From Candidatus Gastranaerophilales bacterium (GTDB lineage Bacteria; Cyanobacteriota; Vampirovibrionia; Gastranaerophilales; Gastranaerophilaceae), in NCBI GenBank assembly GCA_944323135.1, contig CALURI010000009.1:1-64000 (forward strand): 64,000 nucleotides of DNA, read 5' to 3'. The translations under genes were made by a program, and so were the position numbers. Below the pieces are notes generated by a model that was not told the DNA's origin, ran no database searches, and was given only the letters and a program-made list of their open reading frames with translations. Position 1 is the stretch's first letter. Every line of letters starts with the position of its first letter. This document shows positions 1 through 9,276 of the stretch, in pieces.

Positions 1-2
1 AG

Positions 3-1442
3 TCAAATTAATTCTTTATATAAATTCAAATATTTTTGCGAACTTCTACCCCAAGAGAAATCAGCTTCCATTGCAGATTTTCTCATTGCATTAAATGTGT
101 ACTTATCTTGATAAACACCTAATGAGCAATAAATTGCCTGCATCATATCCCAACCAGAATACCCCCAGAATTTGAAACCGTCAGAATCATTTAAAGGATA
201 TCCGGTCACTGTATCTTCAAGCCCGCCTGTTGCTCTTACAATAGGTAATGAGCCATACCTCATTGCGATTAATTGACTTAAACCGCAAGGTTCGAACCTT
301 GAAGGCATTAAATAAAAATCACTTCCTGCATAAATTTGATTAGCTAAATCTCCACGATAACCAATATATGCTCTGATATTTGAAGAATTATTAGATAACC
401 ATATTAAAAGATTTTCATAATCTTTCTCTCCGGTTCCTAAAAAAACAAAATCAGCATTCAAACTCTTTAATTCCGATTCTGCTTGTCTTATTAAATCAAT
501 TCCTTTTTGTCCGACAAGACGAGATATCATTGCATACATAGGTCTATCAGAATTATATTTTAAGCCGAATTCTTCACAAACTTTCTTTTTATTTTCTTCT
601 TTATATTTTAATGATTTTAGATCATAATTTTTTACAATAGATTTATCAGTTTTCGGGTTAAAAACATCATAATCAATTCCGTTTAAAATTCCGACAAGTT
701 TTTGTTGATTCATACGAAGAGTATAATCCATACCCTCACCGTACTCACCTGTCAATATTTCTTTTGCATAAGTCGGAGAAACAGCAATTACTTTATCTGC
801 ATAATTAATAGCACCTTTCATCCAATTAACTTTGCCGTAATGTTCAACTCCCCATTCATTGTATACAATATCTTTTCTCATATTTGCGAAATCAAGAACA
901 TCTTCAAACCAAACACCTTGATATGCAAGATTATGAATTTCAAAAACACATTTAGTATTTTTCCAGTAATCATCAAATCTGTAGTTACTGTGAAGATAAA
1001 CCGGAATCATAGCAGTGTGCCAATCATTAGCATGAATTATGTCAGCTTTAAAATTTAATAATTTAGCATATTCCATAGTCGCAAGAGAAAATGCAATATA
1101 CCTTTCATGTTCATATTTTGTATCAAGCCATTTTGGATAAACTTCTTTAAAACAAGTAAAATACCAATCATTATGAACAAAAAATACATTAATATCAGTC
1201 CCTGGAAGCTTGCACATAAATAGTCTGAATCTGTGCCCCATTCCGTTAAAAGTAAGCCATAATGAAGAATTTTCAATTTCTTTAATTCCCCATTTATTCA
1301 CATCTATACACCCGTGTAATGGCGTAAAAATAGCAATTTGTGCATCTTTTTCTAAAAATTTTGGCAAACTTCCAACAACATCAGCTAACCCGCCAGCCTT
1401 TGAAAAAGGAGCAACTTCAACAGATGCGAATAATATCTTCAT
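3..1442 (-). CDS. glgA: Glycogen synthase (ADP-glucose type)
   Basis: This enzyme transfers glucose from ADP-glucose to the non-reducing end of alpha-1,4-glucan in the cytoplasm, for glycogen storage. The 479-residue length is normal for GT5 bacterial GlgA. The N-terminal KAGGLADV motif (Lys15) that binds the ADP-glucose phosphates is present. The C-terminal Rossmann half carries FEPCGLSQ, with the catalytic-region Glu at about 384, followed by the usual GGLEDTV segment. The stop lies at the window edge, so the gene is complete. A GAGG Shine-Dalgarno precedes the ATG. It starts 13 bases after the stop of the large zinc-ribbon gene, so the two are probably co-transcribed. Family assignment is firm. 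Confidence 0.95.
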   Translation of the reverse strand: MKILFASVEVAPFSKAGGLADVVGSLPKFLEKDAQIAIFTPLHGCIDVNKWGIKEIENSSLWLTFNGMGHRFRLFMCKLPGTDINVFFVHNDWYFTCFKEVYPKWLDTKYEHERYIAFSLATMEYAKLLNFKADIIHANDWHTAMIPVYLHSNYRFDDYWKNTKCVFEIHNLAYQGVWFEDVLDFANMRKDIVYNEWGVEHYGKVNWMKGAINYADKVIAVSPTYAKEILTGEYGEGMDYTLRMNQQKLVGILNGIDYDVFNPKTDKSIVKNYDLKSLKYKEENKKKVCEEFGLKYNSDRPMYAMISRLVGQKGIDLIRQAESELKSLNADFVFLGTGEKDYENLLIWLSNNSSNIRAYIGYRGDLANQIYAGSDFYLMPSRFEPCGLSQLIAMRYGSLPIVRATGGLEDTVTGYPLNDSDGFKFWGYSGWDMMQAIYCSLGVYQDKYTFNAMRKSAMEADFSWGRSSQKYLNLYKELI

Positions 1443-1455
1443 ACTACCTCACTTC

Positions 1456-4400
1456 CTAACCATTATTATCTTGTAATTCAACAGAATCTCCAAATATATT
1501 TGCCGCATCTTCCAAACTAACCTCATCATTTTCATCTTCTTCAATAGCGACATAATGATTTGAATCAGTATCAAATTTAAAATTAATACCGTATTTTTGA
1601 GCAACATAATTAGCTTGAGCAATACAAATATCAGCCTTGTCAAACTGCTTTTTAAACATCATTACTTTATACATATTATACTTAAATAACATAAGGAGAT
1701 ATTCACTTGTTGTATTATTTTTCTCTAACTGAATAAGAGAATTATTAATAATTCCGAATGCAACCTCATACTTGTTCTGCTTCAAATGAAGTAAACTCAT
1801 TACATACCAAGCAACATACAATAATGTTGTCATTCCGTTATTATTCGTTTCTTTAATAATTTTATAAATAATAGAATCAGCTTTCTTAAATGAACCCAAT
1901 TCCATATATGAGTAACCTATCATAAGATCAGCAAATAATTCTAATTGATGAAGTTTACAATATTTTGCAGCGATCTTAGCTTTATAAATATTTTCAGCAA
2001 ATAAATTATAATTACCGTCAAAATTAACAAATGCATTTATCAAGGATAAAATAACATTACCAAAACGATCGTTTTCTGAAATATTGACAGAAAATTTCTT
2101 AACAGCTTGACCATGAATTATATTTTGCAACACAACAAAAAGATTATAAGATTCAGGTACAAAGTCTATTTCTGCGCGCAAAATCTTTAAAAACTCATCA
2201 ACATTACCACATAATAATAAAACATTAGCCAAAGCAACATAACCTGCAGAATCAATTATCAATGAGCGAAAATCATCTTCTGACATATAATCCGGCTTAA
2301 GTATATTTATAGAATCATTATTAATAACATTCAAAACTTTATAACCGATATCCAAACAATCGCCAAGAGCACCTATATTAAACAGGATTTGAATATGAAT
2401 AACAGACATTAAAAAGAAATAACTGTTGAAATTTGGGTCATTTGGATTTAACGAAGACGGAGGAAGCAATGACAAAACCTTATGGGTTAATTCAAGAGCA
2501 TGGTTATAATTGCCCATAAACAAAGCACCGTTTATCATCTTATTGCATAATAAAATAATTTGTTCCGAATCATTTGATTTTTCGAGATTTTCCAAAGCAC
2601 TCAATGCAATAGCGGACGTTTTTACGGGCACATAATCGTATAAATTTTGAGCAATATTTTTATATAAATTTTGTTTGTATTCATCTAATCGCTCCTGCTG
2701 TTCAGGATTAGTATTTTTATCTAGCAGCTCAAGTATTTTATCAGTACAATTTAAATAAGCGCTATAATCTCCAAGAGAAAGATCGATTTCCGCTAACTGT
2801 TCCCACTGAAAACGTTCTTCATCAGTATTCCCCAACAGTCCGTACAAGTAAGCCTTGACAGGGCTTGGCATTGTATCATCAAAGATTTTTTCAAACAAAT
2901 CTTTAGCTACATCAGTTAAATAAATTTTACTTACAGTTGTCAGAAGATTATCTCTCAAAAGATTATAATTCGGGAAATAAATACAATTATTATACTCATA
3001 TATAAATCCCATATTTGAGAGTTTCTCTATAATTTCACTTTGATTTTGATACCCTAAAGCATTAACAGAAGCCATATCAACACGAGTTCCGAGCAGCACA
3101 ATTGAAGTTAAAAACTTCATGGTATCAGAATCATCTTGTAAAAGATTTAATCTTCTTGCAACTAACTTATCCAAATTAGAAGGAATTATAATAGTTTTCG
3201 GATTAACCATTTCAATACTGTCATCATCTGCTGCAAATACACCCGATTCAATCAAATATTGCATTGCTATATCAATAAACAAACTGCTCCCGCAAGCATA
3301 TTTTGCAACTCTTTGAAAATAAAAATTATTTAATATATTTCTATAATAAATTTTATTTTCTTCAATAAGTTTTTCAAAAGGAGTAGGTTTTAAAGTTATT
3401 TCTGTGTAATAAGGTTTAGCAAGTAAAAAATGACAATCCTTATGAAGTGAGAAAGATTTATCATAAGATACTAAAAAGCTGATATCAAGTTGTTCAAAAG
3501 CCTCAAATAAATATTTCAAAATATCATAAGAGCTTGAATCAATTTTATCAAAATCTTCAATAAATATTAAAGTTTTAGGAATTATTTGCAAAAGTGTTAA
3601 AAAAATCTCAAAATAAATATGCCTTGTATCGATATTATCACCATCATTACGCTTTTGCAAAGTAATTAAATCTTTTATAAGTCCGTCAGGATCAACAGAA
3701 GAAAACATTGAAAAATCATTCATAGAAAACAATTTTTGCGAAACTGTATATTCAAAAATTGCAGAAACGAGTTCTCTAAAAAAAGAATACGGAGAATATT
3801 TCATCTCATCATAACAAGTAAGAGAAATAATATTATTAAATTGACCAGTGCTTGCCGCAGTATTTAAAACTTTAATAGTATAAGGCTTATACATCTCAGC
3901 AGTTTTTATTGCAACAATCCCTTTCGGAATATTTTGGAATTTATTTAATATATGATATAACACATCAGTATTTTCAGTTCTGATAAACTCACAATTAATT
4001 TCATCAAAATTTATTGTTTCAATATCATATATTGCATCAGGATCACCCTGAGGGTCCAAATTATTCAAAGCATTTCCATCAATTTTGTCTTGTTCAACAA
4101 GCATATTTTGAACAAAATTCGGGATTTCTATTTCTTGTTCTTCTTCATCTTCAGGATATTCAATCTTAACAAATTCTCTCAAATCAACTTCGTAAAACAT
4201 TGTCATATTATCGCCGACCATAACAGAATTTAAAGGTGAAACCTTATAATCACCGCTGATTGCATCAGTTACATTATCATCAGTCAGCACCTGAAAAGTA
4301 TTTAAAATTTTATCATCTTTTACATTAGTTACTTGATTTAAAAGATTTATATTATATCCTGAATCTAAATTATACGGATCATCATCAATATTACGTTTTA

Positions 4401-4962
4401 AAAGAAACATATTACAACGAACAGTTGCATTTTTTCTGCGGGTTAACTTACAATTCATAGCAGTTATACTATTTAATAAGTCAATTGCAGCCTTTACGGC
4501 AGAAGAAGCTGAACTGTTAAATGTATAATCTTTATCAAATCTAATTACATAAGTTTTTCCGATAATTTGTCTGCGCAAACCGATTGATTTAGTATAGTCA
4601 AAAATAAGTTTATCCAGATTTACCTTAAATTTATTCAAAAGTTTTGCAGAACCAAACACATTTTTTATATCATTAATATTTGGGAAATCAATAGTAAGCA
4701 TTACAAAATCATCTGTGTTAGACTCATTCATAATAACACTTTTTTCATTATCAAATCCGCATTTTTTGCATTTTTTAGTAATAGTCTGATTTATTTTTCC
4801 GCAATTATGACATTTATTAATAATCACGTACCCGCATTTTTTACAGGTATTTGTGGTATTAATAGTTTTACAAATCGGACAGGCAAGTTTAAGCACCTTC
4901 TTACAATTAGGGCACACCATTGCTTTATCATCAATTTCATAACCGCATTTTGGACATTCCAT
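1456..4962 (-). CDS. Large zinc-ribbon protein with degenerate cyclase/ATPase-like core and TPR-like C-terminus
   Basis: The 1168 residues begin with three C4 zinc ribbons (Cys 3/6/17/20, 28/31/40/43, 51/54/65/68). Residues ~85-200 resemble a class III nucleotide cyclase, but the second metal Asp in the usual GDxxMA motif is replaced by a GKTYVI sequence. Residues ~330-560 resemble the ATPase of cyclase-linked AAA/STAND proteins: a Walker-B-like hydrophobic IFIEDFDKID lies near 465, while the expected Walker A near 345 reads KTAEMYKPY and lacks GxxGxGK. The rest (~600-1130) looks like helical repeats of TPR type. Family knowledge suggests a signalling scaffold; loss of both catalytic sites is my inference. 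It has its own promoter with no leader and lies upstream of glgA. The exact function is unknown. Confidence 0.75.
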   Translation of the reverse strand: MECPKCGYEIDDKAMVCPNCKKVLKLACPICKTINTTNTCKKCGYVIINKCHNCGKINQTITKKCKKCGFDNEKSVIMNESNTDDFVMLTIDFPNINDIKNVFGSAKLLNKFKVNLDKLIFDYTKSIGLRRQIIGKTYVIRFDKDYTFNSSASSAVKAAIDLLNSITAMNCKLTRRKNATVRCNMFLLKRNIDDDPYNLDSGYNINLLNQVTNVKDDKILNTFQVLTDDNVTDAISGDYKVSPLNSVMVGDNMTMFYEVDLREFVKIEYPEDEEEQEIEIPNFVQNMLVEQDKIDGNALNNLDPQGDPDAIYDIETINFDEINCEFIRTENTDVLYHILNKFQNIPKGIVAIKTAEMYKPYTIKVLNTAASTGQFNNIISLTCYDEMKYSPYSFFRELVSAIFEYTVSQKLFSMNDFSMFSSVDPDGLIKDLITLQKRNDGDNIDTRHIYFEIFLTLLQIIPKTLIFIEDFDKIDSSSYDILKYLFEAFEQLDISFLVSYDKSFSLHKDCHFLLAKPYYTEITLKPTPFEKLIEENKIYYRNILNNFYFQRVAKYACGSSLFIDIAMQYLIESGVFAADDDSIEMVNPKTIIIPSNLDKLVARRLNLLQDDSDTMKFLTSIVLLGTRVDMASVNALGYQNQSEIIEKLSNMGFIYEYNNCIYFPNYNLLRDNLLTTVSKIYLTDVAKDLFEKIFDDTMPSPVKAYLYGLLGNTDEERFQWEQLAEIDLSLGDYSAYLNCTDKILELLDKNTNPEQQERLDEYKQNLYKNIAQNLYDYVPVKTSAIALSALENLEKSNDSEQIILLCNKMINGALFMGNYNHALELTHKVLSLLPPSSLNPNDPNFNSYFFLMSVIHIQILFNIGALGDCLDIGYKVLNVINNDSINILKPDYMSEDDFRSLIIDSAGYVALANVLLLCGNVDEFLKILRAEIDFVPESYNLFVVLQNIIHGQAVKKFSVNISENDRFGNVILSLINAFVNFDGNYNLFAENIYKAKIAAKYCKLHQLELFADLMIGYSYMELGSFKKADSIIYKIIKETNNNGMTTLLYVAWYVMSLLHLKQNKYEVAFGIINNSLIQLEKNNTTSEYLLMLFKYNMYKVMMFKKQFDKADICIAQANYVAQKYGINFKFDTDSNHYVAIEEDENDEVSLEDAANIFGDSVELQDNNG

Positions 4963-4968
4963 AATAAA

Positions 4969-4997
4969 ATTATACCACTCTGTAAACTATGACACAA
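4969..4997 (-). promoter_or_regulatory. Sigma-70-type promoter, apparently leaderless
   Basis: On the minus strand TTGTGT and TATAAT are separated by exactly 17 bases, with TG one base before the -10 (extended -10). The -10 ends six bases before the ATG at 4962. A transcript starting at the usual distance would begin at the start codon itself. No Shine-Dalgarno is present. Confidence 0.65.
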
Positions 4998-5024
4998 GGT
5001 AATTTATTCCTCTAAAAAGAGTAT

Positions 5025-6194
5025 TTAGCAGTATCTGATACCTGCTTCTTTCATCCTTCTTATGCATTCTTTTATTGTATCAACATCTTTGGTCAGTGCA
5101 ACACGGAAATAACCTTCTCCGTATTTTCCGTATCCGTTTCCTGCAGGTACAACAACATGAGCTTTTTCAAGCATTAATGTAACAAACTCTTCTGATGTCA
5201 TTCCTTTTGGTACAGGAAGCCACAAATAAAAAGTTGCTTTTGCGGGTTTTACATTCCAGCCCAATTCTCTAAAGCCTTCTTCTGCAGCATCTCTGCGTTC
5301 TTGATACATTTTATTTAAATCAGCAATATATTTTGGATCAATATTAAAAGCAACCGCTGCAGCATCTTGAATAGCTTTAAAAGTACCTGAATCAATATTA
5401 TTTTTAATAGTTCCAAGAGCTTTTACAGCATCAGCATTACCGCATACGAAACCTACCCTCCATCCTGTCATATTGTATGATTTTGAATGAGAATAAAATT
5501 CCAAAGCTACATCTTTCGCACCTTCTACCTGCAAAACAGACGGAGCTTTATAACCGTCATAAGTCATTTCAGAATATGCCATATCAGAGCATAATAAAAT
5601 ATCATATTTCTTACAAAAATCAACAGCTTTTTTATAAAAATCCAAATCGGCAACAGCACCTGTCGGATTGTTTGGATAATTTAAAAACATAATTTTAGAT
5701 TTTTTCGCAATATCAGCAGGAATTTTATCAAAATCCGGAAGATATCCGTTTTCTTCCAACAAAGGCATTTCATAAGGAGTTCCGCCTGCAAAAATTGTTG
5801 CATTGTGATAAACCGGATACCCTGGATCAGGAACTAAAGTATAATCGCCTTTATCAACATAAGCTAAAAATACATGCGCAATAGCTTCTTTTGAACCGAT
5901 ATTTGCAAGCATTTCAGTATCAGGATCAAGTTCAACCCCAAAACGTTTTTTCATCCAATCACAAGCACCTTTTCGGAATTTTGCAGTACCATTATAAGGA
6001 GGATAATCATGATTTTTAGGATTGTCAATTGCTCTGTGCATTTCCTCAACAACAGGAGCTAAAGTCGGAGTATCAGGATCACCAATTCCCAAACTTATTA
6101 TATCAATGCCTTTTGCTCTTGCTTCGGCAATTTTTCTGTCTATTTCCGCAAACAAATAAGGCGGGATTAATTCCAAACGTTCTGATACTTTCAT
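5025..6194 (-). CDS. dapL: LL-diaminopimelate aminotransferase
   Basis: DapL converts tetrahydrodipicolinate to LL-diaminopimelate in one PLP-dependent step, bypassing the succinylase/acetylase routes to lysine and peptidoglycan. The 389-residue protein is a fold-type I aminotransferase. It shows NYPNNPTG (Asn175 region), the SHSKSYNMTGWR motif with the PLP lysine at 238, and the ISLGIGDPDTPT N-terminus typical of DapL. A strong AGAAGGAGATATT ribosome site sets the start. DapL is the route used by cyanobacteria, plants and chlamydiae, which fits the lineage. A related aspartate/alanine-type aminotransferase is the alternative, but the N-terminal signature favours DapL. Confidence 0.88.
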   Translation of the reverse strand: MKVSERLELIPPYLFAEIDRKIAEARAKGIDIISLGIGDPDTPTLAPVVEEMHRAIDNPKNHDYPPYNGTAKFRKGACDWMKKRFGVELDPDTEMLANIGSKEAIAHVFLAYVDKGDYTLVPDPGYPVYHNATIFAGGTPYEMPLLEENGYLPDFDKIPADIAKKSKIMFLNYPNNPTGAVADLDFYKKAVDFCKKYDILLCSDMAYSEMTYDGYKAPSVLQVEGAKDVALEFYSHSKSYNMTGWRVGFVCGNADAVKALGTIKNNIDSGTFKAIQDAAAVAFNIDPKYIADLNKMYQERRDAAEEGFRELGWNVKPAKATFYLWLPVPKGMTSEEFVTLMLEKAHVVVPAGNGYGKYGEGYFRVALTKDVDTIKECIRRMKEAGIRYC

Positions 6195-6262
6195 AATATC
6201 TCCTTCTTAATATTCTTTCCTAACATTTAAATTTATGCTATCATAAATATAAAGGAAAAACA

Positions 6263-7339
6263 ATGAGTATAATAGCAGATGACAACGATTTTCAAAATAA
6301 AACAATAACCGAAAAAAAGAAAAATTCGGTTTTAAAATCAGAATGCATTGACAATGATAAAAATTTTGAGAATTGTATTCGTCCAAAAACTTTTGACACA
6401 TATATAGGACAATCTGCCTTAAAAGAAACATTAAAAATTTCTATTGCCGCGGCTAAAAAAAGAGGGCTTCCGCTTGATCATTTACTATTTTACGGCCCAC
6501 CGGGATTAGGTAAAACTACTCTGGCAGGTGTGATTGCAGGGCAAATGGGAGTGGATATAAAAATCACATCAGCACCTGCTTTAGAACGTCCGAGAGATAT
6601 TATCGGGATTTTAATGTCACTAAAAGGCGGAGAAATTCTATTTATTGATGAAATCCACAGACTAAATAAAGTTGCAGAAGAAATTTTGTACCCCGCAATG
6701 GAAGATTTCTTCTTGGACATGACAACAGGCAAATCTCAAACAGTAAAGACATTACGAATACCTCTCCCAAAATTTACATTGATTGGAGCTACTACAAAAG
6801 CCGGAGAGCTTTCAGGTCCATTACGCGATCGTTTTGGGATTATCCACAGACTTGAATTTTACACAGAAGAAGAACTATCGCAAGTTATAAAAAGGACTGC
6901 AGAAATTTTAAATATCGAAATAACAGAAGAAGGAGCACATGCTATTGCAAAAAGATCACGCGGCACTCCTCGTATAGCAAACAGACTTGTCAAAAGAGTT
7001 TCTGACTATGCTTTAGTAAAACACGACGGCAAAATTACGGAAGATGTAGCAAACAAATCTCTCGACATATTAAAAATAGACAATTTCGGGCTTGATAATA
7101 CAGATAGGAGCCTTTTAAGACTAATTATTGAAAAATATGACGGCGGTCCTGTCGGTATAGAAACAATTGCTGCAGCAATAGGAGAAGATGTAAGAACAAT
7201 TGAAGATGTCTGTGAACCCTTCTTGCTTCAGGCAGGCTTGTTGCAACGCACACCTCGCGGAAGAAAAGTTTCCCCTGAGACATATAGACACCTAGGATAC
7301 AAAAACTCAAATAATAATGAACAACAAAGTTTATTCTAA
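6263..7339 (+). CDS. ruvB: Holliday junction branch migration helicase RuvB
   Basis: RuvB is the AAA+ motor that with RuvA drives branch migration of Holliday junctions. The 358-residue protein has Walker A GPPGLGKT at 78-85, Walker B with Asp129-Glu130 in FIDEIHRLN, the sensor segment [12 protein letters not shown], and the C-terminal winged helix with [10 protein letters not shown]. The N-terminal ~35 residues are a poorly conserved Lys/Asn-rich extension longer than in E. coli. An AAAGGA site precedes the ATG. It is divergent from dapL. ruvA is not in the window. Confidence 0.97.
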   Translation: MSIIADDNDFQNKTITEKKKNSVLKSECIDNDKNFENCIRPKTFDTYIGQSALKETLKISIAAAKKRGLPLDHLLFYGPPGLGKTTLAGVIAGQMGVDIKITSAPALERPRDIIGILMSLKGGEILFIDEIHRLNKVAEEILYPAMEDFFLDMTTGKSQTVKTLRIPLPKFTLIGATTKAGELSGPLRDRFGIIHRLEFYTEEELSQVIKRTAEILNIEITEEGAHAIAKRSRGTPRIANRLVKRVSDYALVKHDGKITEDVANKSLDILKIDNFGLDNTDRSLLRLIIEKYDGGPVGIETIAAAIGEDVRTIEDVCEPFLLQAGLLQRTPRGRKVSPETYRHLGYKNSNNNEQQSLF

Positions 7340-7414
7340 CTGATTAGATATAATTATTTCGGATGTTATATGTATTTTTTTATGGTAAATTTATCTTTGG
7401 TTAGGAGATATTTT

Positions 7415-8554
7415 ATGAAAAAATTAATTATAATTTTTGTTTTAATAATTGGATTTTTTACCCAATGTTATGCAACAGAAGACAATAAAGTTGTTTTACC
7501 TTCTCAAACAGGTGTTGTCGAAAATATCGAATATGAAGACACTGAAGAACTAAATCAAGGTGAAGAAACAACCAAACAACTTGTAACTGTTAAAGTTTTA
7601 ACAGGTGATTTTAAAGGAACAGAAAGAATAATTGATAATATGCTGACAGGAAATCCCGCATACGACATTACCCTTTCAAAGGGAGATAAAGTTGTTTTGC
7701 ATGCAGAACCTGTTTCAGAAACAGTTTCAACACCGGACGATGTAGATTTTTTCATTGCTGATATTAAACGTGATAATCAAATATACATTTTTACAGGTAT
7801 ATTTTTTGCACTTCTTTTGCTTATAGGTAAGAAAAAAGGCTTAACAAGTATTATTTCCATAATTTCAACAGTAACCCTTGTATTTTTCATGCTTATGCCA
7901 ATGATACTAAGCGGATTTTGCCCTATTGCATCAGCAGTTTTAACAGGAATATTATCAACAATAATAACAATTTATCTTGTAGGCGGATTTAATTCCAAAA
8001 GTTCATCAGCGATTATAGGAACTTCAATAAGCCTTGTATTTGCCGGCGGACTTTCAATGCTTGCAATATATTTTGCACACCTTACAGGCTTTGCCGGTGA
8101 AGAAAATCTTTTTTTATACACTGCCAGACCTGATTTAAGTTTTAGAGGAATTCTTGCAGCCTCAATGATTATAGGTGCGCTGGGAGCACTAATGGACACT
8201 GCTGTATCAATTGCAAGTACAGTTAATGAAATTTATGAAACAGATAAAACTCTTTCAATAAAACAGCTTTGTAAATCCGGAATGAATGTAGGACGAGATA
8301 TTATAGGTACAATGTCAAATACACTTATACTGGTTTATCTTGGAAGCGCACTGCCACTAGTACTTTTATCAAATAATATTGACATGAACAAATTTTTTAA
8401 CCTCAATCAAGTTGCAACAGAAATTTTATCCGCAATCACAGGCAGCATTGCAATCCTTATATGCGTTCCTTGTACAGCAATAATTGCAGCTTATTTAATT
8501 AAACGCCGCAAACAAAAAGATGATTTTAATTTAACAAAAATTGATATACATTAA
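7415..8554 (+). CDS. YibE/F-family membrane protein
   Basis: The 379-residue protein begins with a signal peptide (MKKLIIIFVLI..., cleavage near CYA-TE), then has a ~100-residue extracytoplasmic domain and about seven or eight membrane segments. The ATG at 7415 is preferred to the one at 7370 because TTAGGAGA lies just before it and the signal sequence begins there. The soluble region (VTVKVLTGDFKGTERIIDN) and the membrane part (GALGALMDTAVSIAS) match the YibE/F family. Family members are called putative transporters, but no substrate has been established that I know of. It ends three bases before the convergent carbonic anhydrase gene. Confidence 0.85.
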   Translation: MKKLIIIFVLIIGFFTQCYATEDNKVVLPSQTGVVENIEYEDTEELNQGEETTKQLVTVKVLTGDFKGTERIIDNMLTGNPAYDITLSKGDKVVLHAEPVSETVSTPDDVDFFIADIKRDNQIYIFTGIFFALLLLIGKKKGLTSIISIISTVTLVFFMLMPMILSGFCPIASAVLTGILSTIITIYLVGGFNSKSSSAIIGTSISLVFAGGLSMLAIYFAHLTGFAGEENLFLYTARPDLSFRGILAASMIIGALGALMDTAVSIASTVNEIYETDKTLSIKQLCKSGMNVGRDIIGTMSNTLILVYLGSALPLVLLSNNIDMNKFFNLNQVATEILSAITGSIAILICVPCTAIIAAYLIKRRKQKDDFNLTKIDIH

Positions 8555-8557
8555 ATA

Positions 8558-9193
8558 CTAACAAAAGTTAGTCATATAATAATTTGCAGGATATGAATAC
8601 GCTAATTCTTTATTAACTTCAACAACTTCATGATTCATATCTTTATTTACATAATCATCAGTAATTTCGGGTAATTTATCTGCCTGCTCTTGAGTTTTAA
8701 CAACTTCACCTGCAGGAACAAATTTGTTATCAGCAACTTTAACCCCGATTACTTTCGCAGCAGGTTCTATAACAACATTATTGCCGATTTCTGATTTATA
8801 AACAAATGCTTGCATTCCCACAAAAACATTATCCCCGATTTTTGCAGGTCCATGCACTTGAGATTGATGAGCTAAACTTGTATCTTTCCCAATATAAACA
8901 GAATATTCCTGTCCGTCATGTTTTACCCTGCCATTTTTAAGCCCATGAATTACAACCCCATCTTGAATATTTGACTCCTGACCTATATAAATAGGCGTAC
9001 CTTCATCACCTCTGACAGATGCAAAAGGTGCAATATTTACATCTCTGCCGATAATAACATTTCCAATAACACTTGCCTGCGGGTGCACAGCATCTGTAGG
9101 CATCAATAAAGGCATATACCTGTTTGGAGTAAAACTCGTTACAGGATTAGGTATTACATTTTTTTGAGGCATATAAGGTAAAACAGGTAACAT
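8558..9193 (-). CDS. Gamma-class carbonic anhydrase, Cam/CcmM-like
   Basis: The 211-residue protein folds as a left-handed beta-helix of hexapeptide repeats. It keeps the three zinc-ligand histidines of the Cam family: one in VVIHGL and two in LAHQSQVHG. It also keeps the RGDEGTPIYIG and GMQAFVYKSEIGNN segments, so it is closer to Methanosarcina Cam and the N-terminal domain of CcmM than to short CaiE/PaaY-type proteins. It would hydrate CO2 reversibly. The acidic loop of Cam is shortened, as in CcmM. There is no RuBisCO-small-subunit-like domain and no carboxysome gene nearby. AGGAGA seven bases upstream selects the ATG at 9193. The first ~35 residues are Pro/Met-rich and unusual. Confidence 0.87.
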   Translation of the reverse strand: MLPVLPYMPQKNVIPNPVTSFTPNRYMPLLMPTDAVHPQASVIGNVIIGRDVNIAPFASVRGDEGTPIYIGQESNIQDGVVIHGLKNGRVKHDGQEYSVYIGKDTSLAHQSQVHGPAKIGDNVFVGMQAFVYKSEIGNNVVIEPAAKVIGVKVADNKFVPAGEVVKTQEQADKLPEITDDYVNKDMNHEVVEVNKELAYSYPANYYMTNFC

Positions 9194-9239
9194 CAAACTT
9201 TCTCCTAACTTGATATATAAATATTCAAAAAATTTTTCT

Positions 9240-9269
9240 AAAAAACAGGAGAGTTAAAAAACTCTCCTG
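9240..9269 (-). terminator. Rho-independent terminator after metK
   Basis: On the minus strand a perfect 10-bp stem (CAGGAGAGTT with AACTCTCCTG) with a four-T loop is followed directly by six Ts. It sits just after the metK stop. Confidence 0.9.
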
Positions 9270-9276
9270 ACTTAAA

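Noticed and set aside
702-1058. Plus-strand frame within glgA
   Set aside because: It is a shadow of the well-supported glgA frame with no ribosome site or domain.
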